This document shows, piece by piece, positions 1 to 8,002 of a stretch of DNA of 64,000 nt (the stretch's first letter is position 1; each line of letters begins with the position of its first letter). The DNA is from JAKZRT01 sp965247915 (lineage in GTDB: Bacteria > Pseudomonadota > Alphaproteobacteria > Rhodobacterales > Rhodobacteraceae). The stretch spans positions 1,364,001 through 1,428,000 of the forward strand of contig OZ252048.1 in NCBI GenBank assembly GCA_965247915.1, given 5' to 3'. The translations under genes and the position numbers were made by a program. The notes under the pieces are model-generated. The model was given only the letters and a program-made list of their open reading frames with translations. It did no database searches and had not been told where the DNA came from.

Positions 1-250
1 AGTCGCTCCACCACTTTCACGTTCACCTTGAAACCCTCCTGGCCAAGCTTGGCATGCAACATGCGATAGCCATAGCGTCGGTGTTTGCCGGAAAGCGTGA
101 CCAGCCGTTCCCGTATCCTCGCATGGCGATCCGGCCTTCCTCTGTATTCATTACTCGATCTGGAAAACCCAATCAGCCCACAGGCCCGCCGAGTTGAAAA
201 CTGATAGTCACGGCAAAGAACCATGACTGCTTCCCGGCGGCTTGCAGGCT
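1..250 (-). CDS. IS3-family transposase OrfB, N-terminal part only
   Basis: Reading leftwards from OrfA gives KLLKPASRREAVMVLCRDYQ, then FSTRRACGLIGFSRSS and HRRYGYRMLHAKL. This is the HTH_21-type N-terminal domain of IS3 OrfB transposases, which precedes the DDE integrase core. The frame leaves the window at base 1, so the catalytic residues cannot be checked and the gene may be whole outside. No independent ATG is needed, because OrfB in this family is normally made by frameshifting from OrfA. Confidence 0.8.
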
Positions 251-517
251 TCAGAAGTTTTTTGCCAGAAGCCCTTTCAGGCCAGCATTATCAAGCATGG
301 TTTCGGCCAGCAGCTTCTTCAGCTTGCCGTTCTCCGATTCCAGGTCTTTCAGCCGCCTGACATCGGAAATCTGAAGGCCGCCATACCTGGCTTTCCATTT
401 GTAAAAGGTGGCATCCGACATACCGTGCTTACGGCACAACTCGGACACTTTCGCACCCGCCGCATACTCCTGAATGATCCGAACAATCTGCTCTTCGCTA
501 AACCGTGACTTGCGCAT
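251..517 (-). CDS. IS3-family transposase OrfA
   Basis: An 88-residue protein opening MRKSRFSEEQIVRIIQEY, the standard helix-turn-helix of IS3 OrfA (HTH_Tnp_1), with SELCRKHGMSDATFYKWK as recognition helix and a leucine-rich C-terminal coiled coil (ESENGKLKKLLAE). In this family OrfA binds the inverted repeats and is joined to OrfB by a ribosomal frameshift near its 3' end. OrfB lies immediately downstream here, which fits. The length is normal for the family. Confidence 0.9.
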   Translation of the reverse strand: MRKSRFSEEQIVRIIQEYAAGAKVSELCRKHGMSDATFYKWKARYGGLQISDVRRLKDLESENGKLKKLLAETMLDNAGLKGLLAKNF

Positions 518-675
518 TCTCTGTTCTCCTCGTTCTCGTGAACATTAAGCGAACAGATCCTCCTTTCAAATGGACCAGTTTTCGGGGAGCAGGTCAGTCG
601 GGCCTTAAGAGTCTTCTAACTGAGTGATATTCAATAAGGATTGACACTCGTCTAAATGAGGATTACGCGTTAAGA

Positions 676-1413
676 ATGAAGTCGGGTGCGTTCATCAAGA
701 TTGTGGCCGAAGCCTACAGGGTCGAGGAAAAGACAGTGTCGCTCTACGCGCGCTTGATGAAAGAGGCGGGATTGATCACGTCTGGCGCACGCGGGGTGAA
801 TGCACCGCACATGCACCCGCGCGACGCAGTACGCTTGACGATTGCGCTTCTCGCCACGGGTACGGCCGCACACGCGGTCAAGGTTTATCTGCGGTTCGCT
901 GAGATGACCTACCAACCCGACCGCTCAAAGGGGCCTCACCCAGTCAGCCTCGGTATGCATGAAGGGGCAAAGCTGGAATCGGTGCTGCTCCACATGTTTA
1001 CGACAGACATGTTCCCAGCGAACGTAGAGGGCGGCGGGCCGTTCGAGTGCGCACCCTATCTCGAACTGCAAGAGAATCAGCGAATTGCCACCATTGAGCA
1101 TTCGCTGCTGGCGGACGGTGAGTATGATAACGAAGGTGAGCGCGGCGGACTTTTCTTCTCCACGCGCAACCGCCCCGAGGACATGGCGGTGGACGACCGT
1201 CGCGCGCATGGCGGTATTTTCATGTCGCGCGGTGTCGCACCAATCGCTCTGAGTGTGTGTGCGCTACCGTTCCATCTGGAACGGCGCGACAAAGTGTCGT
1301 GTGAAACGATGAACTCCGAGACAGAGGAGGAAAAAGAACAGCGCCACCGCTACGGCAAATTCACTGCCGAGAAGGGGCTTTGGTTCGAGCGTGATTTGGG
1401 GGAGGGCGAGTAA
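676..1413 (+). CDS. hypothetical island protein upstream of integrase
   Basis: A 245-residue soluble protein that I cannot assign to a named family. Residues 1-40 (IVAEAYRVEEKTVSLYARLMKEAGLI) look like a small helix-turn-helix, suggesting DNA binding. The rest has no catalytic motif that I recognise, and the C-terminus is acidic and charged. A possible promoter is TTGACA at 641-646, upstream of the ATG. The gene runs in the same direction as the small gene at 1413 and the integrase at 1600, with overlapping ends, so the three are probably cotranscribed. A role in excision or control of the island is only an inference from position. Confidence 0.6.
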   Translation: MKSGAFIKIVAEAYRVEEKTVSLYARLMKEAGLITSGARGVNAPHMHPRDAVRLTIALLATGTAAHAVKVYLRFAEMTYQPDRSKGPHPVSLGMHEGAKLESVLLHMFTTDMFPANVEGGGPFECAPYLELQENQRIATIEHSLLADGEYDNEGERGGLFFSTRNRPEDMAVDDRRAHGGIFMSRGVAPIALSVCALPFHLERRDKVSCETMNSETEEEKEQRHRYGKFTAEKGLWFERDLGEGE

Positions 1414-1613
1414 TGCCACCCCCGAAAGCGATCGTCACGCAATCCGACATGACCCGTCGCTTCAAGGCGTGGAAGACCGTCTATGGCAGCGATCCGGTCT
1501 GCCGCTTTCTGCCGGACGGCACGATGGAACTCGCGCCCGCCAAGGCGGCGCAGCCGTCCGACGGCGACATGACCCCGCTGCAAAAGTGGAAGGCTGACAA
1601 TGCCGCAATCTGA
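1413..1613 (+). CDS. small hypothetical protein of the integrase operon
   Basis: A 66-residue protein whose ATG overlaps the TAA stop of the preceding gene by one base and whose 3' end overlaps the integrase start by 14 bases. This tight packing argues that it is real. It contains MTRRFKAWKTVYGSDPVCRFLPDG and no recognisable domain. Small proteins in this position beside tyrosine recombinases are sometimes excisionases, but nothing in the sequence proves that here. Confidence 0.55.
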   Translation: MPPPKAIVTQSDMTRRFKAWKTVYGSDPVCRFLPDGTMELAPAKAAQPSDGDMTPLQKWKADNAAI

Positions 1614-2649
1614 TTTGCCCAAAGGTGTGCATCGCGTCCGGCGCAAGGTGACGGGCGGTGTTCGATTTCATTTCTACGCGTGGCGCGGTGGCCCTAAATT
1701 CTGGACCGATGATCAGCGCAAGCCCACCGATCCGGCGTTCTATCACGCCTTCGCGGAAGCGACGGCCAGGCCGAAACCCGCTGACTACATGACGCCGCAA
1801 ATGGTCGATGACTTCCTATCCAGCACGGCCATGCCGAATGGCGAGCGTTCACGGGCCGATCTGCGGAAATGGGGCCTGCGCTTTGCCGAACACTTCAAAG
1901 ATGCGCCGACCGTCATCTTCGTGGAGCGCGGATCGCGTGGTGAAATGAACGCGTGGCGGGCGCTCTGGAAGCATTCGCCCAAACAGCACGATATGGCAGG
2001 CACTCACGCTGTCCGAATTCTGAATTGGGCGGTGGAAGAGGGCAAGCTGACAGAGCATCACTGCCACATGCTGCACCGGCTATATGAGGTGGACCGGTCC
2101 GAAATCGTCTGGACACCTGCCGACCGTGAAGCCTTCAACGCTGTGGCCCCGGAATGGGTGCGCCGCATTCTCGGTGCCGGTTGTGAGACCGGCCTACGCC
2201 CGGCTGACCTGATCAAGCTTACTAAGGCTCATATCGAGGATACACCGCTGGGCCGCCGCCTGCGTGTCCGCACGAACAAACGCAACCGGCTGGCACATAT
2301 CCCGATTACCCCTGCACTTGCTGTGGTGATCGACGCCACGCCGCCCGGGCGCCTTCTGATTTTGACCAACGCCAGCAGTCAGCCGCTGACGCCCCATCGG
2401 GCATCGGAGGGTGTCCGCCAATGGCGCGACAAGGCGAAGCTGTCTCGCGATCTGCGCCTTTCCGATGCGCGCGGAACGGCCGCCACGCGACTGCTGAACG
2501 CGGGGCTGTCCCTGGCAGAGATCGCAAATCACATGGGCTGGTCTGTCCGCTACGCGGCCAATGTCATCGAGCATTATGCGCGGGTTTCGCCCGACGAGAC
2601 CGACGCTGTATTAGTCAAGCTGGCACAGGCTAAAGGGCGTGTAGCATGA
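1600..2649 (+). CDS. tyrosine recombinase (phage/island integrase)
   Basis: A 349-residue integrase that would catalyse site-specific recombination between the island and its tRNA attachment site. The N-terminal half (to about residue 170) is the arm/core-binding region. The catalytic half shows the box I arginine in ETGLRPADL (R200), a lysine-rich beta hairpin (TNKRNRLAH), box II as SDARGTAATRL (R291) and the nucleophile in EHYARV (Y326). The usual HxxR is SxxR here (S288), and the usual second His/Trp position is the Trp of MGW. The gene ends 75 bp from the 3' end of tRNA-Cys and points at it, the classic layout of a tRNA-integrated element. Confidence 0.85.
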   Translation: MPQSDLPKGVHRVRRKVTGGVRFHFYAWRGGPKFWTDDQRKPTDPAFYHAFAEATARPKPADYMTPQMVDDFLSSTAMPNGERSRADLRKWGLRFAEHFKDAPTVIFVERGSRGEMNAWRALWKHSPKQHDMAGTHAVRILNWAVEEGKLTEHHCHMLHRLYEVDRSEIVWTPADREAFNAVAPEWVRRILGAGCETGLRPADLIKLTKAHIEDTPLGRRLRVRTNKRNRLAHIPITPALAVVIDATPPGRLLILTNASSQPLTPHRASEGVRQWRDKAKLSRDLRLSDARGTAATRLLNAGLSLAEIANHMGWSVRYAANVIEHYARVSPDETDAVLVKLAQAKGRVA

Positions 2650-2723
2650 ACAAAACTGTAAACGCCCCTGTAAACGGTGCACCCCTCGCAATGGACGGTG
2701 AAGCGCAAGTACTTGAAAACAAA

Positions 2724-2770
2724 TGGAGGCGAGTACCGGAATCGAACCGGTGTACACGGATTTGCAATCC
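2724..2770. other. likely attL/attR core at the tRNA-Cys 3' end
   Basis: Tyrosine recombinases of this kind usually recombine within the 3' half of a tRNA gene and restore it. The integrase stops at 2649 and nothing else lies between it and the tRNA, so the crossover should fall somewhere in the T-arm/acceptor region. The matching direct repeat would lie to the left of the window, so the exact core cannot be seen. The position is inferred from layout. Confidence 0.4.
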
Positions 2771-2797
2771 GCTGCGTAACCACTCCGCCAACTCGCC
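2724..2797 (-). tRNA. tRNA-Cys (GCA)
   Basis: On the minus strand the 74-nt sequence starts GGCGAGTTGGCGGAGTGGTT and ends with a T-arm GGTTCGATTCC, a closed acceptor stem and an encoded CCA. The anticodon loop is TTGCAAA between GCGGA and TCCGT, giving anticodon GCA for cysteine. The adjacent integrase points to the 3' end of this tRNA (2724 side), so that end is the likely attachment site. It reads as intact. Confidence 0.95.
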
Positions 2798-2938
2798 GGG
2801 GGCTTGGGCGGTCTATACGATGGTCCGGGGGTCTGCAAGCGTTGAGGGCGGCGCGATCAGGCCGCCCGTGTGCGGTTGCCGAGGCTGGCACCTTGTGGCA
2901 TGACGGGCAGAGATTTTGACCAAGCGAGCCGCGCCACC

Positions 2939-3592
2939 ATGCCCGATTTCACCGCCCGCCGCACCACCATGGTCGACACGCAAGTTCGACCCGCGGACGT
3001 GACAAAATTCCCGATCATTCAGGCGATGCTGAGCATCCCGCGCGAGGCCTATGTGCCCGCAGACCGGATCGAGGCGGCGTACATCGATGCGAACCTCGAT
3101 CTGGGCGGCGGGCGCGTGATGCTGGAGCCGCGCACCCAGGCCAAGATACTGGATGCGCTGAATATTCAGGGCGATGAATTGGTTCTGGATCTGGGCTGCG
3201 GCATGGGCTATTCGGCGGCGCTGATCGCCCAACTGGCCGAAGCCGTGGTGGCCATCGAAGACGACGCCGGGCGCGCCGAAGAGGCGCAGCAGCGGTTGTC
3301 GGAAATGGGTATCGACAATGCTGCTGTTGTTGCCGGCGACCTGGCCGAAGGGGCGGCCAAGCACGGGCTTTACGACGTGATAATCGTCGAAGGGGCGGTT
3401 GAAGCGCTGCCCGGGGCTATTATCTCGCAATTGAAAGACGGCGGCAGGCTGGCCGCGATATTCATGGAAGGGGCGCTTGGGTCAGTGCGGATCGGCACCA
3501 AGCGCGACGGCGCGGTGACATGGCGAACTTCGTTCAACGCCAGCGCGCCGGTCCTGGCAGGTTTTGAAAAGGCGCGCGGGTTCGCGCTTTAG
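2939..3592 (+). CDS. pcm: protein-L-isoaspartate O-methyltransferase family protein
   Basis: A 217-residue SAM-dependent methyltransferase of the Pcm family, which repairs isoaspartyl residues by methylating them. The SAM-binding glycine motif LDLGCGMGYSAAL lies near residue 85, and the upstream segment YIDANLDLGGG...LEP matches the Pcm substrate loop, although the usual ISQP reads MLEP. The start at 2939 (MPDFTARRTTMVDTQVRP) is preferred over one further upstream because family similarity begins there. tolC follows 31 bp downstream on the same strand, the arrangement usual in Rhodobacteraceae. Because the substrate loop is altered, another protein substrate is possible. Confidence 0.82.
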   Translation: MPDFTARRTTMVDTQVRPADVTKFPIIQAMLSIPREAYVPADRIEAAYIDANLDLGGGRVMLEPRTQAKILDALNIQGDELVLDLGCGMGYSAALIAQLAEAVVAIEDDAGRAEEAQQRLSEMGIDNAAVVAGDLAEGAAKHGLYDVIIVEGAVEALPGAIISQLKDGGRLAAIFMEGALGSVRIGTKRDGAVTWRTSFNASAPVLAGFEKARGFAL

Positions 3593-3623
3593 GCGCGGCA
3601 AGCCGCGTGAAAAGGAAAAAGAA

Positions 3624-4997
3624 ATGTTTCGAGCAGCGCGGCAGGTGTCGAGGGGTGTTTTGCTGGCTGCTGGCCTGAGCGTCGCGACCCCGCTGGCGGC
3701 CCTGGCGCAATCGTTGAACGAGGCGCTGGTTGCCGCTTACAAAAACTCGAACCTTCTTGAACAGAACCGGGCGCTGCTCAGGGCCACCGATGAAACCGCG
3801 GCGGTGGCGCTGTCGGCGTTGCGGCCGGTGGTCGATTTCGCGGCCTCGGGCAGCGCGGTCGGGCCGGTGCCGACCGCGGGCGACAGCCTGAGCGCCTCGG
3901 TCAGCCTGACGGCGCGCATAACGCTTTACGATGGGGGTGACGCAGCGCTTGGTCTGGACGCGGCGAAAGCGACCATTCTGGCCACGCGCGAGGCGCTGCG
4001 CCAGGTCGAACAGTCGGTGCTGTTGCAGGCGGCGAGCGCCTTTTTCGACTATCGCAACGCGGTGACAACGGTCGATCTGCAAACCAAGAACCTGGAACTT
4101 GAGACGCGCGAATTGCAGGCCACGCGCGACCGGTTCGAGGTGGGCGAGGTGTCGCGGACCGAGGTGGCGCTTTCCGAGGCCAGGTTGGCCGGGGTCAAAA
4201 GCGGCCTGGCCGGGGCAGAGGGGGCGCTGGCGCGCGCCCGCGAGGGCTATCGCGCCGCTGTCGGCCAGTTCCCGCGCACGCTGGGTACGGTGGGCAAGCT
4301 GCCGGCGCCGGCAAAATCGCTGGCCGGAGCGGATGCGGTTGCGATGGCGTCGAACCCGGACATCGCGCAGGCCCAGCACGAGGTGACCGTGGCCGAGATC
4401 AACGTGGCGCGTGCGGACACGGCGTTCAAACCCACGGTCGATCTTTCCGGTTCAATGTCGATGGATCATGACATTGCCACGTCGGGGTCGGTGACGCTGT
4501 CGTTGAGGAAAACGCTGTACTCCGGCGGCCAGCGCAGCGCGCTTTACCGGCAGGCCGTTGCACAGCGCGAAGCGGCGCTCGCCGGGCTGTTGCAGACCGT
4601 GCGCCTGGTTTCGCAATCGGTGGGCAACGCCTGGGCCGATCTTGACGTCGCCGGGGCCAGCCTGGTGGCCGCCCGCGAAGAAGTGCGCGCGGCCGAGCTG
4701 GTTTTCGAGGGCATACGGGAAGAGGCATCGTTGGGGGCGCGAACCACGCTTGACGTGCTTGAGGCCGAGCAGGACCTGCTGGACGCCGAGACCGACCGGG
4801 CGGCGGCTGTCAACAACCGCTTTGTGGCGGCTTACGCCTTGCTGGCCGAGATGGGGCGCATGACGGCAAGAGATCTGGGGCTTGGAATCGCGCTCTATGA
4901 CCCGGCCGCATATTACAATTCTGTCAAAGACGCGCCGGGGCTTTCGAAACGCGGCGCGAAGCTGGACAAAGTATTGGAAGCATTAGGAAAAAAATAG
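3624..4997 (+). CDS. tolC: TolC family outer membrane protein
   Basis: A 457-residue outer-membrane efflux channel of the OEP/TolC family, normally a trimer that connects inner-membrane transporters to the exterior. A signal peptide (LLAAGLSVATPLAALAQ) ends near residue 28. Two internally repeated halves follow: one starts at SLNEALVAAYKNSNLLEQNRALLRA and the second at NPDIAQAQHEVTVAEINVARA, each with alpha-helical coiled coils and a beta-barrel strand pair (for example SVSLTARITLYDGG and SVTLSLRKTLYSGGQR). Length is normal. The start at 3624 is chosen because the signal peptide begins there. It lies directly after pcm and before the PopZ-like gene. Confidence 0.92.
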   Translation: MFRAARQVSRGVLLAAGLSVATPLAALAQSLNEALVAAYKNSNLLEQNRALLRATDETAAVALSALRPVVDFAASGSAVGPVPTAGDSLSASVSLTARITLYDGGDAALGLDAAKATILATREALRQVEQSVLLQAASAFFDYRNAVTTVDLQTKNLELETRELQATRDRFEVGEVSRTEVALSEARLAGVKSGLAGAEGALARAREGYRAAVGQFPRTLGTVGKLPAPAKSLAGADAVAMASNPDIAQAQHEVTVAEINVARADTAFKPTVDLSGSMSMDHDIATSGSVTLSLRKTLYSGGQRSALYRQAVAQREAALAGLLQTVRLVSQSVGNAWADLDVAGASLVAAREEVRAAELVFEGIREEASLGARTTLDVLEAEQDLLDAETDRAAAVNNRFVAAYALLAEMGRMTARDLGLGIALYDPAAYYNSVKDAPGLSKRGAKLDKVLEALGKK

Positions 4998-5064
4998 TCA
5001 CCAAACGGGCTATTGTCTGGCGTCACCCGGCCCGGTAAACATTGCCCAAGGCAAAGGGCAGGAC

Positions 5065-5988
5065 ATGGCGGATAACGTGGCCAACGTTGACATCGAGGAT
5101 GTGCTTTCGTCGATCAGACGTCTGGTCAGCGACGAATCCACGCCGCGCAAAGTTGTGTCAGTCGACCATGCACCGGCAAAACCGGCTCCGAAACTGGTCC
5201 TGACGCCGGCGCTGCGTATCATTCCCGAAGCCGCGGGTTTTCCGGACCAGGTGCCGGACAAAGGTCGTACTGGTTCGGCCGCCTTCGAGGACACCGGCGC
5301 GTCTTCGGACGCGGCGCTGAGCGCACTTGAAAGCACGATCGCGGCGCTTGAAACAGCGGTTGGCGGCCAGATCGGCGACTGGGAGCCGGACGGAAGCGAG
5401 AACGAGCCGATCCTTGATCCGCCGCCTGCGATGTTCAAAAGTTCGATTTCCGAACCCGAAGACGACCCCCGCGAGGAAGACCCCGAGGCTAAAGCCGAGG
5501 CTCCGCTCGCCAGCGATCCGGCAACGGATGCGGCGAAACATTCCGCGCGACGGCTGAACCTCTCGGTGCCGCGTGACGAGCCCGGTGCCAGTCCGGAGCC
5601 GGCTGGAAAAGGTGTTGCGGCCGCCCCGCCGCCGGTTGCCAAGCCAAGCTCCGCGCCGCTGATCGTCGGCGCCGCCGAGGCGGTTGGCGGCGCTGCCGAT
5701 TTCGAGATCGCGGATAAAGCGCCGCCCGAGGCCGAAACCACCGAATCCGGGGCCGAACAAGTTGCGACGGCATCCGCGCCGGAAACGGTGGCGTCACCTG
5801 CGCCCGCCGCCGAGGCCGACGAGGACACCGAAGAGGTGCTGCTGGACGAAGAGACCTTGCGCACGATGATCGCGACGGTGGTCCGCGATGAATTGCGCGG
5901 GGCCTTTGGCGAAGAGATCACGCGCAACCTGCGCAAGCTTATTCGCCGCGAAATCCACGCATATTTCGACGTCGGCGAAGGGAAATGA
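5065..5988 (+). CDS. PopZ/DUF2497-like protein
   Basis: A 307-residue acidic, proline/alanine-rich protein. The N-terminal helix IEDVLSSIRRLVSDE (residues 9-23) is the hallmark of DUF2497/PopZ-like proteins. The C-terminal about 60 residues (LRTMIATVVRDELRGAFGEEITRNLRKLIRREI) form the conserved helical oligomerisation region. The middle is low-complexity and probably disordered, as in PopZ, the polar organising protein of alphaproteobacteria. The C-terminus resembles the Rhodobacteraceae version more than Caulobacter PopZ. Polar organisation is an inference from the family. Confidence 0.7.
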   Translation: MADNVANVDIEDVLSSIRRLVSDESTPRKVVSVDHAPAKPAPKLVLTPALRIIPEAAGFPDQVPDKGRTGSAAFEDTGASSDAALSALESTIAALETAVGGQIGDWEPDGSENEPILDPPPAMFKSSISEPEDDPREEDPEAKAEAPLASDPATDAAKHSARRLNLSVPRDEPGASPEPAGKGVAAAPPPVAKPSSAPLIVGAAEAVGGAADFEIADKAPPEAETTESGAEQVATASAPETVASPAPAAEADEDTEEVLLDEETLRTMIATVVRDELRGAFGEEITRNLRKLIRREIHAYFDVGEGK

Positions 5989-6007
5989 CGCCCGCACGCG
6001 GTCGGTT

Positions 6008-6577
6008 GTGAACACACCCGGTCACCTTCTGCTTGGTGCGGCGCTGTTTGCACGCCCCCCCAGACCCGCTTTCCTTTTCGTGGCCCTGCTGGGGTCGGCG
6101 ATCCCGGATATGTCGGCGGTCATCCTGGTGTTCTGGGCCAGGCGGGTCGAGGGCATCAGCGACGAAGTGATATTCAACACGCTCTATTTTTCGGAGCGAT
6201 GGCAACAGGTCTTTGCGATTGATAATTCGATACCGCTGTGGGCCGGGTTGTTGGGCATTGCGCTTTGGCAACGGCTTTATCTGACCCGGATTTTCGCGGC
6301 CTCGGCGCTGGTGCATCTGGTGGCCGACATGGCGCTGCACCATGACGACGGCCGGTCGCATTTCTGGCCCGTGACCCGGTGGAAGTTCGAAAGCCCGATC
6401 AGCTATTGGGACAGCGCGCATTATGGGTCTGTCGTTGCGGCGGTGCTGTTTATGGTCAGCCTTGCGGCGTTTGCCGTGCTGATCCGGCGGTATCAGGGAT
6501 GGGGACCGCGGGCGCTGTTCGCGGCGCTTCTGGCGGGCGAGGCTTATTTCGCCTGGATGTGGATCAGCTATTTCTGA
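6008..6577 (+). CDS. integral membrane protein, YdjM/DUF457-like hydrolase fold
   Basis: A roughly 189-residue membrane protein starting at a GTG (MNTPGHLLLGAALFARPP). The N-terminal TPGHLLLGA with AIPDMSA and LVADMALHHDD recall the metal-dependent YdjM/LexA-binding inner-membrane family, whose His/Asp residues face the membrane. Four or five hydrophobic segments are visible. Homologues in this family of bacteria are sometimes labelled as cobalamin-biosynthesis CobQ without support. The function is unknown. It follows the PopZ-like gene by 19 bp, and a strong hairpin at 6586-6605 separates it from the convergent gene downstream. Confidence 0.65.
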   Translation: MNTPGHLLLGAALFARPPRPAFLFVALLGSAIPDMSAVILVFWARRVEGISDEVIFNTLYFSERWQQVFAIDNSIPLWAGLLGIALWQRLYLTRIFAASALVHLVADMALHHDDGRSHFWPVTRWKFESPISYWDSAHYGSVVAAVLFMVSLAAFAVLIRRYQGWGPRALFAALLAGEAYFAWMWISYF

Positions 6578-6585
6578 AATGAAAA

Positions 6586-6605
6586 GCGCGCCCCGATGGG
6601 CGCGC
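6586..6605 (-). terminator. rho-independent terminator between convergent genes
   Basis: GCGCGCCC (6586-6593), loop CGAT, GGGCGCGC (6598-6605) gives a perfect 8-bp GC stem. On the minus strand it is followed by TTTTC and more T, so it suits the gene at 6632-6970. For the plus-strand gene the T tract is only CTT, so two-way termination is possible but weaker in that direction. Confidence 0.75.
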
Positions 6606-6631
6606 CTTGCTGATCGTCGGGCGTTGGGCCG

Positions 6632-6970
6632 TTACGCTGCTTGCGCTGCCTGCGCTTCGGCCTCCTGCAACGCGGCGTTGCGGCGTTCGCTTTCCTCGCG
6701 CGACAATGCCACCGAGGTGCGGACACCCTTGCCCACAAATTCCATCAGGCCTTTGACAACCCGCTCATTGGGGTCGATGCCGGCACAACTCAGAACCTCG
6801 CGGCCATCGCGCGAGCGAGACCACCGGGCTATTTGCTCGGGGCCGTTATCGTATTTCTTGTCATCAGCAATTGCGTCATCAAGTGCTGCCAGTACGACGG
6901 CTGCAAAAAGTTTACGCGAACGGTTGCCCTGTTCGTTGTTGAAGGCGGTGCCGTCAACGAAATCGATCAT
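6632..6970 (-). CDS. DUF6280-like small conserved protein
   Basis: A 112-residue cytoplasmic protein (MIDFVDGTAFNNEQGNRSRKLFAAVVLAALDDAIAD, then GPEQIARWSRSRDGREVLSCAGID). I recognise it as a conserved Rhodobacteraceae protein of unknown function, probably the family named DUF6280. It has a conserved charged middle and an Ala/Gln-rich C-terminal helix, with no signal peptide or membrane segment. It is transcribed divergently from efp across about 210 bp holding a perfect palindrome (7061-7081). Confidence 0.7.
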   Translation of the reverse strand: MIDFVDGTAFNNEQGNRSRKLFAAVVLAALDDAIADDKKYDNGPEQIARWSRSRDGREVLSCAGIDPNERVVKGLMEFVGKGVRTSVALSREESERRNAALQEAEAQAAQAA

Positions 6971-7060
6971 CTCGTTTCCTTTATTCTTGCTCTTTTCTTT
7001 TCGGCGTTAGGGGAATATGACATTTTTTTGGCGATTCGGCACGCGTGATTCTGCATAGCT

Positions 7061-7081
7061 GTTATGCGCGGGGCGCATAAC
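7061..7081. promoter_or_regulatory. palindrome in the divergent efp/DUF6280 promoter region
   Basis: GTTATGCGC-GGG-GCGCATAAC is a perfect 9-bp inverted repeat midway between two divergent genes, the layout of an operator for a dimeric regulator. It is not followed by a T tract on either side. I do not recognise the cognate regulator. The surrounding 6971-7180 holds no gene. Confidence 0.5.
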
Positions 7082-7180
7082 GCGGTGCCCGTCAGGCCCA
7101 ACCCCTGTGGCTTGTCAGCGAAAGACACGCAGGATATAGGCATCGCTGTCATTGAATTGCATCGGCAAGGTTAACCTCAT

Positions 7181-7744
7181 ATGGCCAAAATCAACGGAAA
7201 TGAGATCCGCGTTGGCAATGTTCTTGAGCACAACGGTGGGCTCTGGGGGGCGGTCAAGGTCGATCATGTAAAGCCCGGAAAAGGCGGCGCGTTCGCGCAG
7301 GTTGAATTGCGGAACCTACGTAACGGGTCAAAGCTTAACGAACGGTTTCGAAGTGCCGACAAAGTTGAGCGGGTTCGGCTGGAGCAGAAGACCCAGCAAT
7401 TTCTCTATGAATCCGATGGTATGCTGGTCTTCATGGACAGCGAGACTTACGAGCAGATCGAGCTTCCCTCCGAAATACTTGGTGATCGGCGCCCGTTTCT
7501 GCAAGACGGCATGTCGGTCAATATCGAATACTACGAAAGCGAGGCGCTGAACGCCACGCTGCCGCAGAAAGTGACCTGCACGGTCGTCGAAACCGAACCG
7601 GTGGTCAAAGGGCAAACGGCGGCCAACAGTTTCAAGCCTGCGGTTCTGGACAACGGCGTCCGGGTCATGGTTCCGCCCTTTGTCGGACCGGACGAGGACA
7701 TCGTCGTCAACACGGAAACAATGGAATATTCCGAACGGGCTTAA
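7181..7744 (+). CDS. efp: elongation factor P
   Basis: A 187-residue EF-P, which binds stalled ribosomes between the P and E sites and promotes peptide bonds at consecutive prolines. The KOW-like domain I carries the loop HVKPGKGGAF with the conserved lysine K34. This is the residue modified by EpmA (with EpmB) in many bacteria. OB-fold domains II and III follow, with the C-terminal signature around DNGVRVMVPPFVGPDEDIVVNTETMEYSERA. Length is exactly that of the family. The start is unambiguous (MAKINGNEIRVGN). It lies alone between a palindromic promoter region and the J-domain protein. Confidence 0.97.
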   Translation: MAKINGNEIRVGNVLEHNGGLWGAVKVDHVKPGKGGAFAQVELRNLRNGSKLNERFRSADKVERVRLEQKTQQFLYESDGMLVFMDSETYEQIELPSEILGDRRPFLQDGMSVNIEYYESEALNATLPQKVTCTVVETEPVVKGQTAANSFKPAVLDNGVRVMVPPFVGPDEDIVVNTETMEYSERA

Positions 7745-8002
7745 TTCACGCGGGGCCGGCAATCGGCCATAATTCTAACCCATTTGTGTCAACCTTCGCC
7801 CAAATTTCTGGTGTCTATTCGCACCAGTGCTGGTTGATCCGGTGCTGAGTGTTTGGACCTGTAACATTGAGTTGGGCTATGAGTTTTTTGACCAAAGCGA
7901 TCGCGCCTGTTTCTAAACAGCGCCGCAGCCCCGCCGCCGATACGGGCCGTTCTTCCCAACCGCCGGACATTCGCGACACCAGCGGATCAACCGCCACGCG
8001 CC

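Larger units (their letters stand above)
1..596 (-). mobile_element. IS3-family insertion sequence, partial (cut by window edge)
   Basis: The element reads leftwards and its left end is inside the window. The terminal inverted repeat lies at about 570-596; read on the minus strand it begins TGACCTGCTCCCCGAAAACT, a typical IS3-family (IS407-like) end beginning with TG. OrfA (251-517) and the N-terminal part of OrfB follow. The other terminus, the catalytic part of the transposase and the target duplication are outside the window. It lies beside the integrase module and so inside the likely tRNA-Cys island. Confidence 0.85.
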
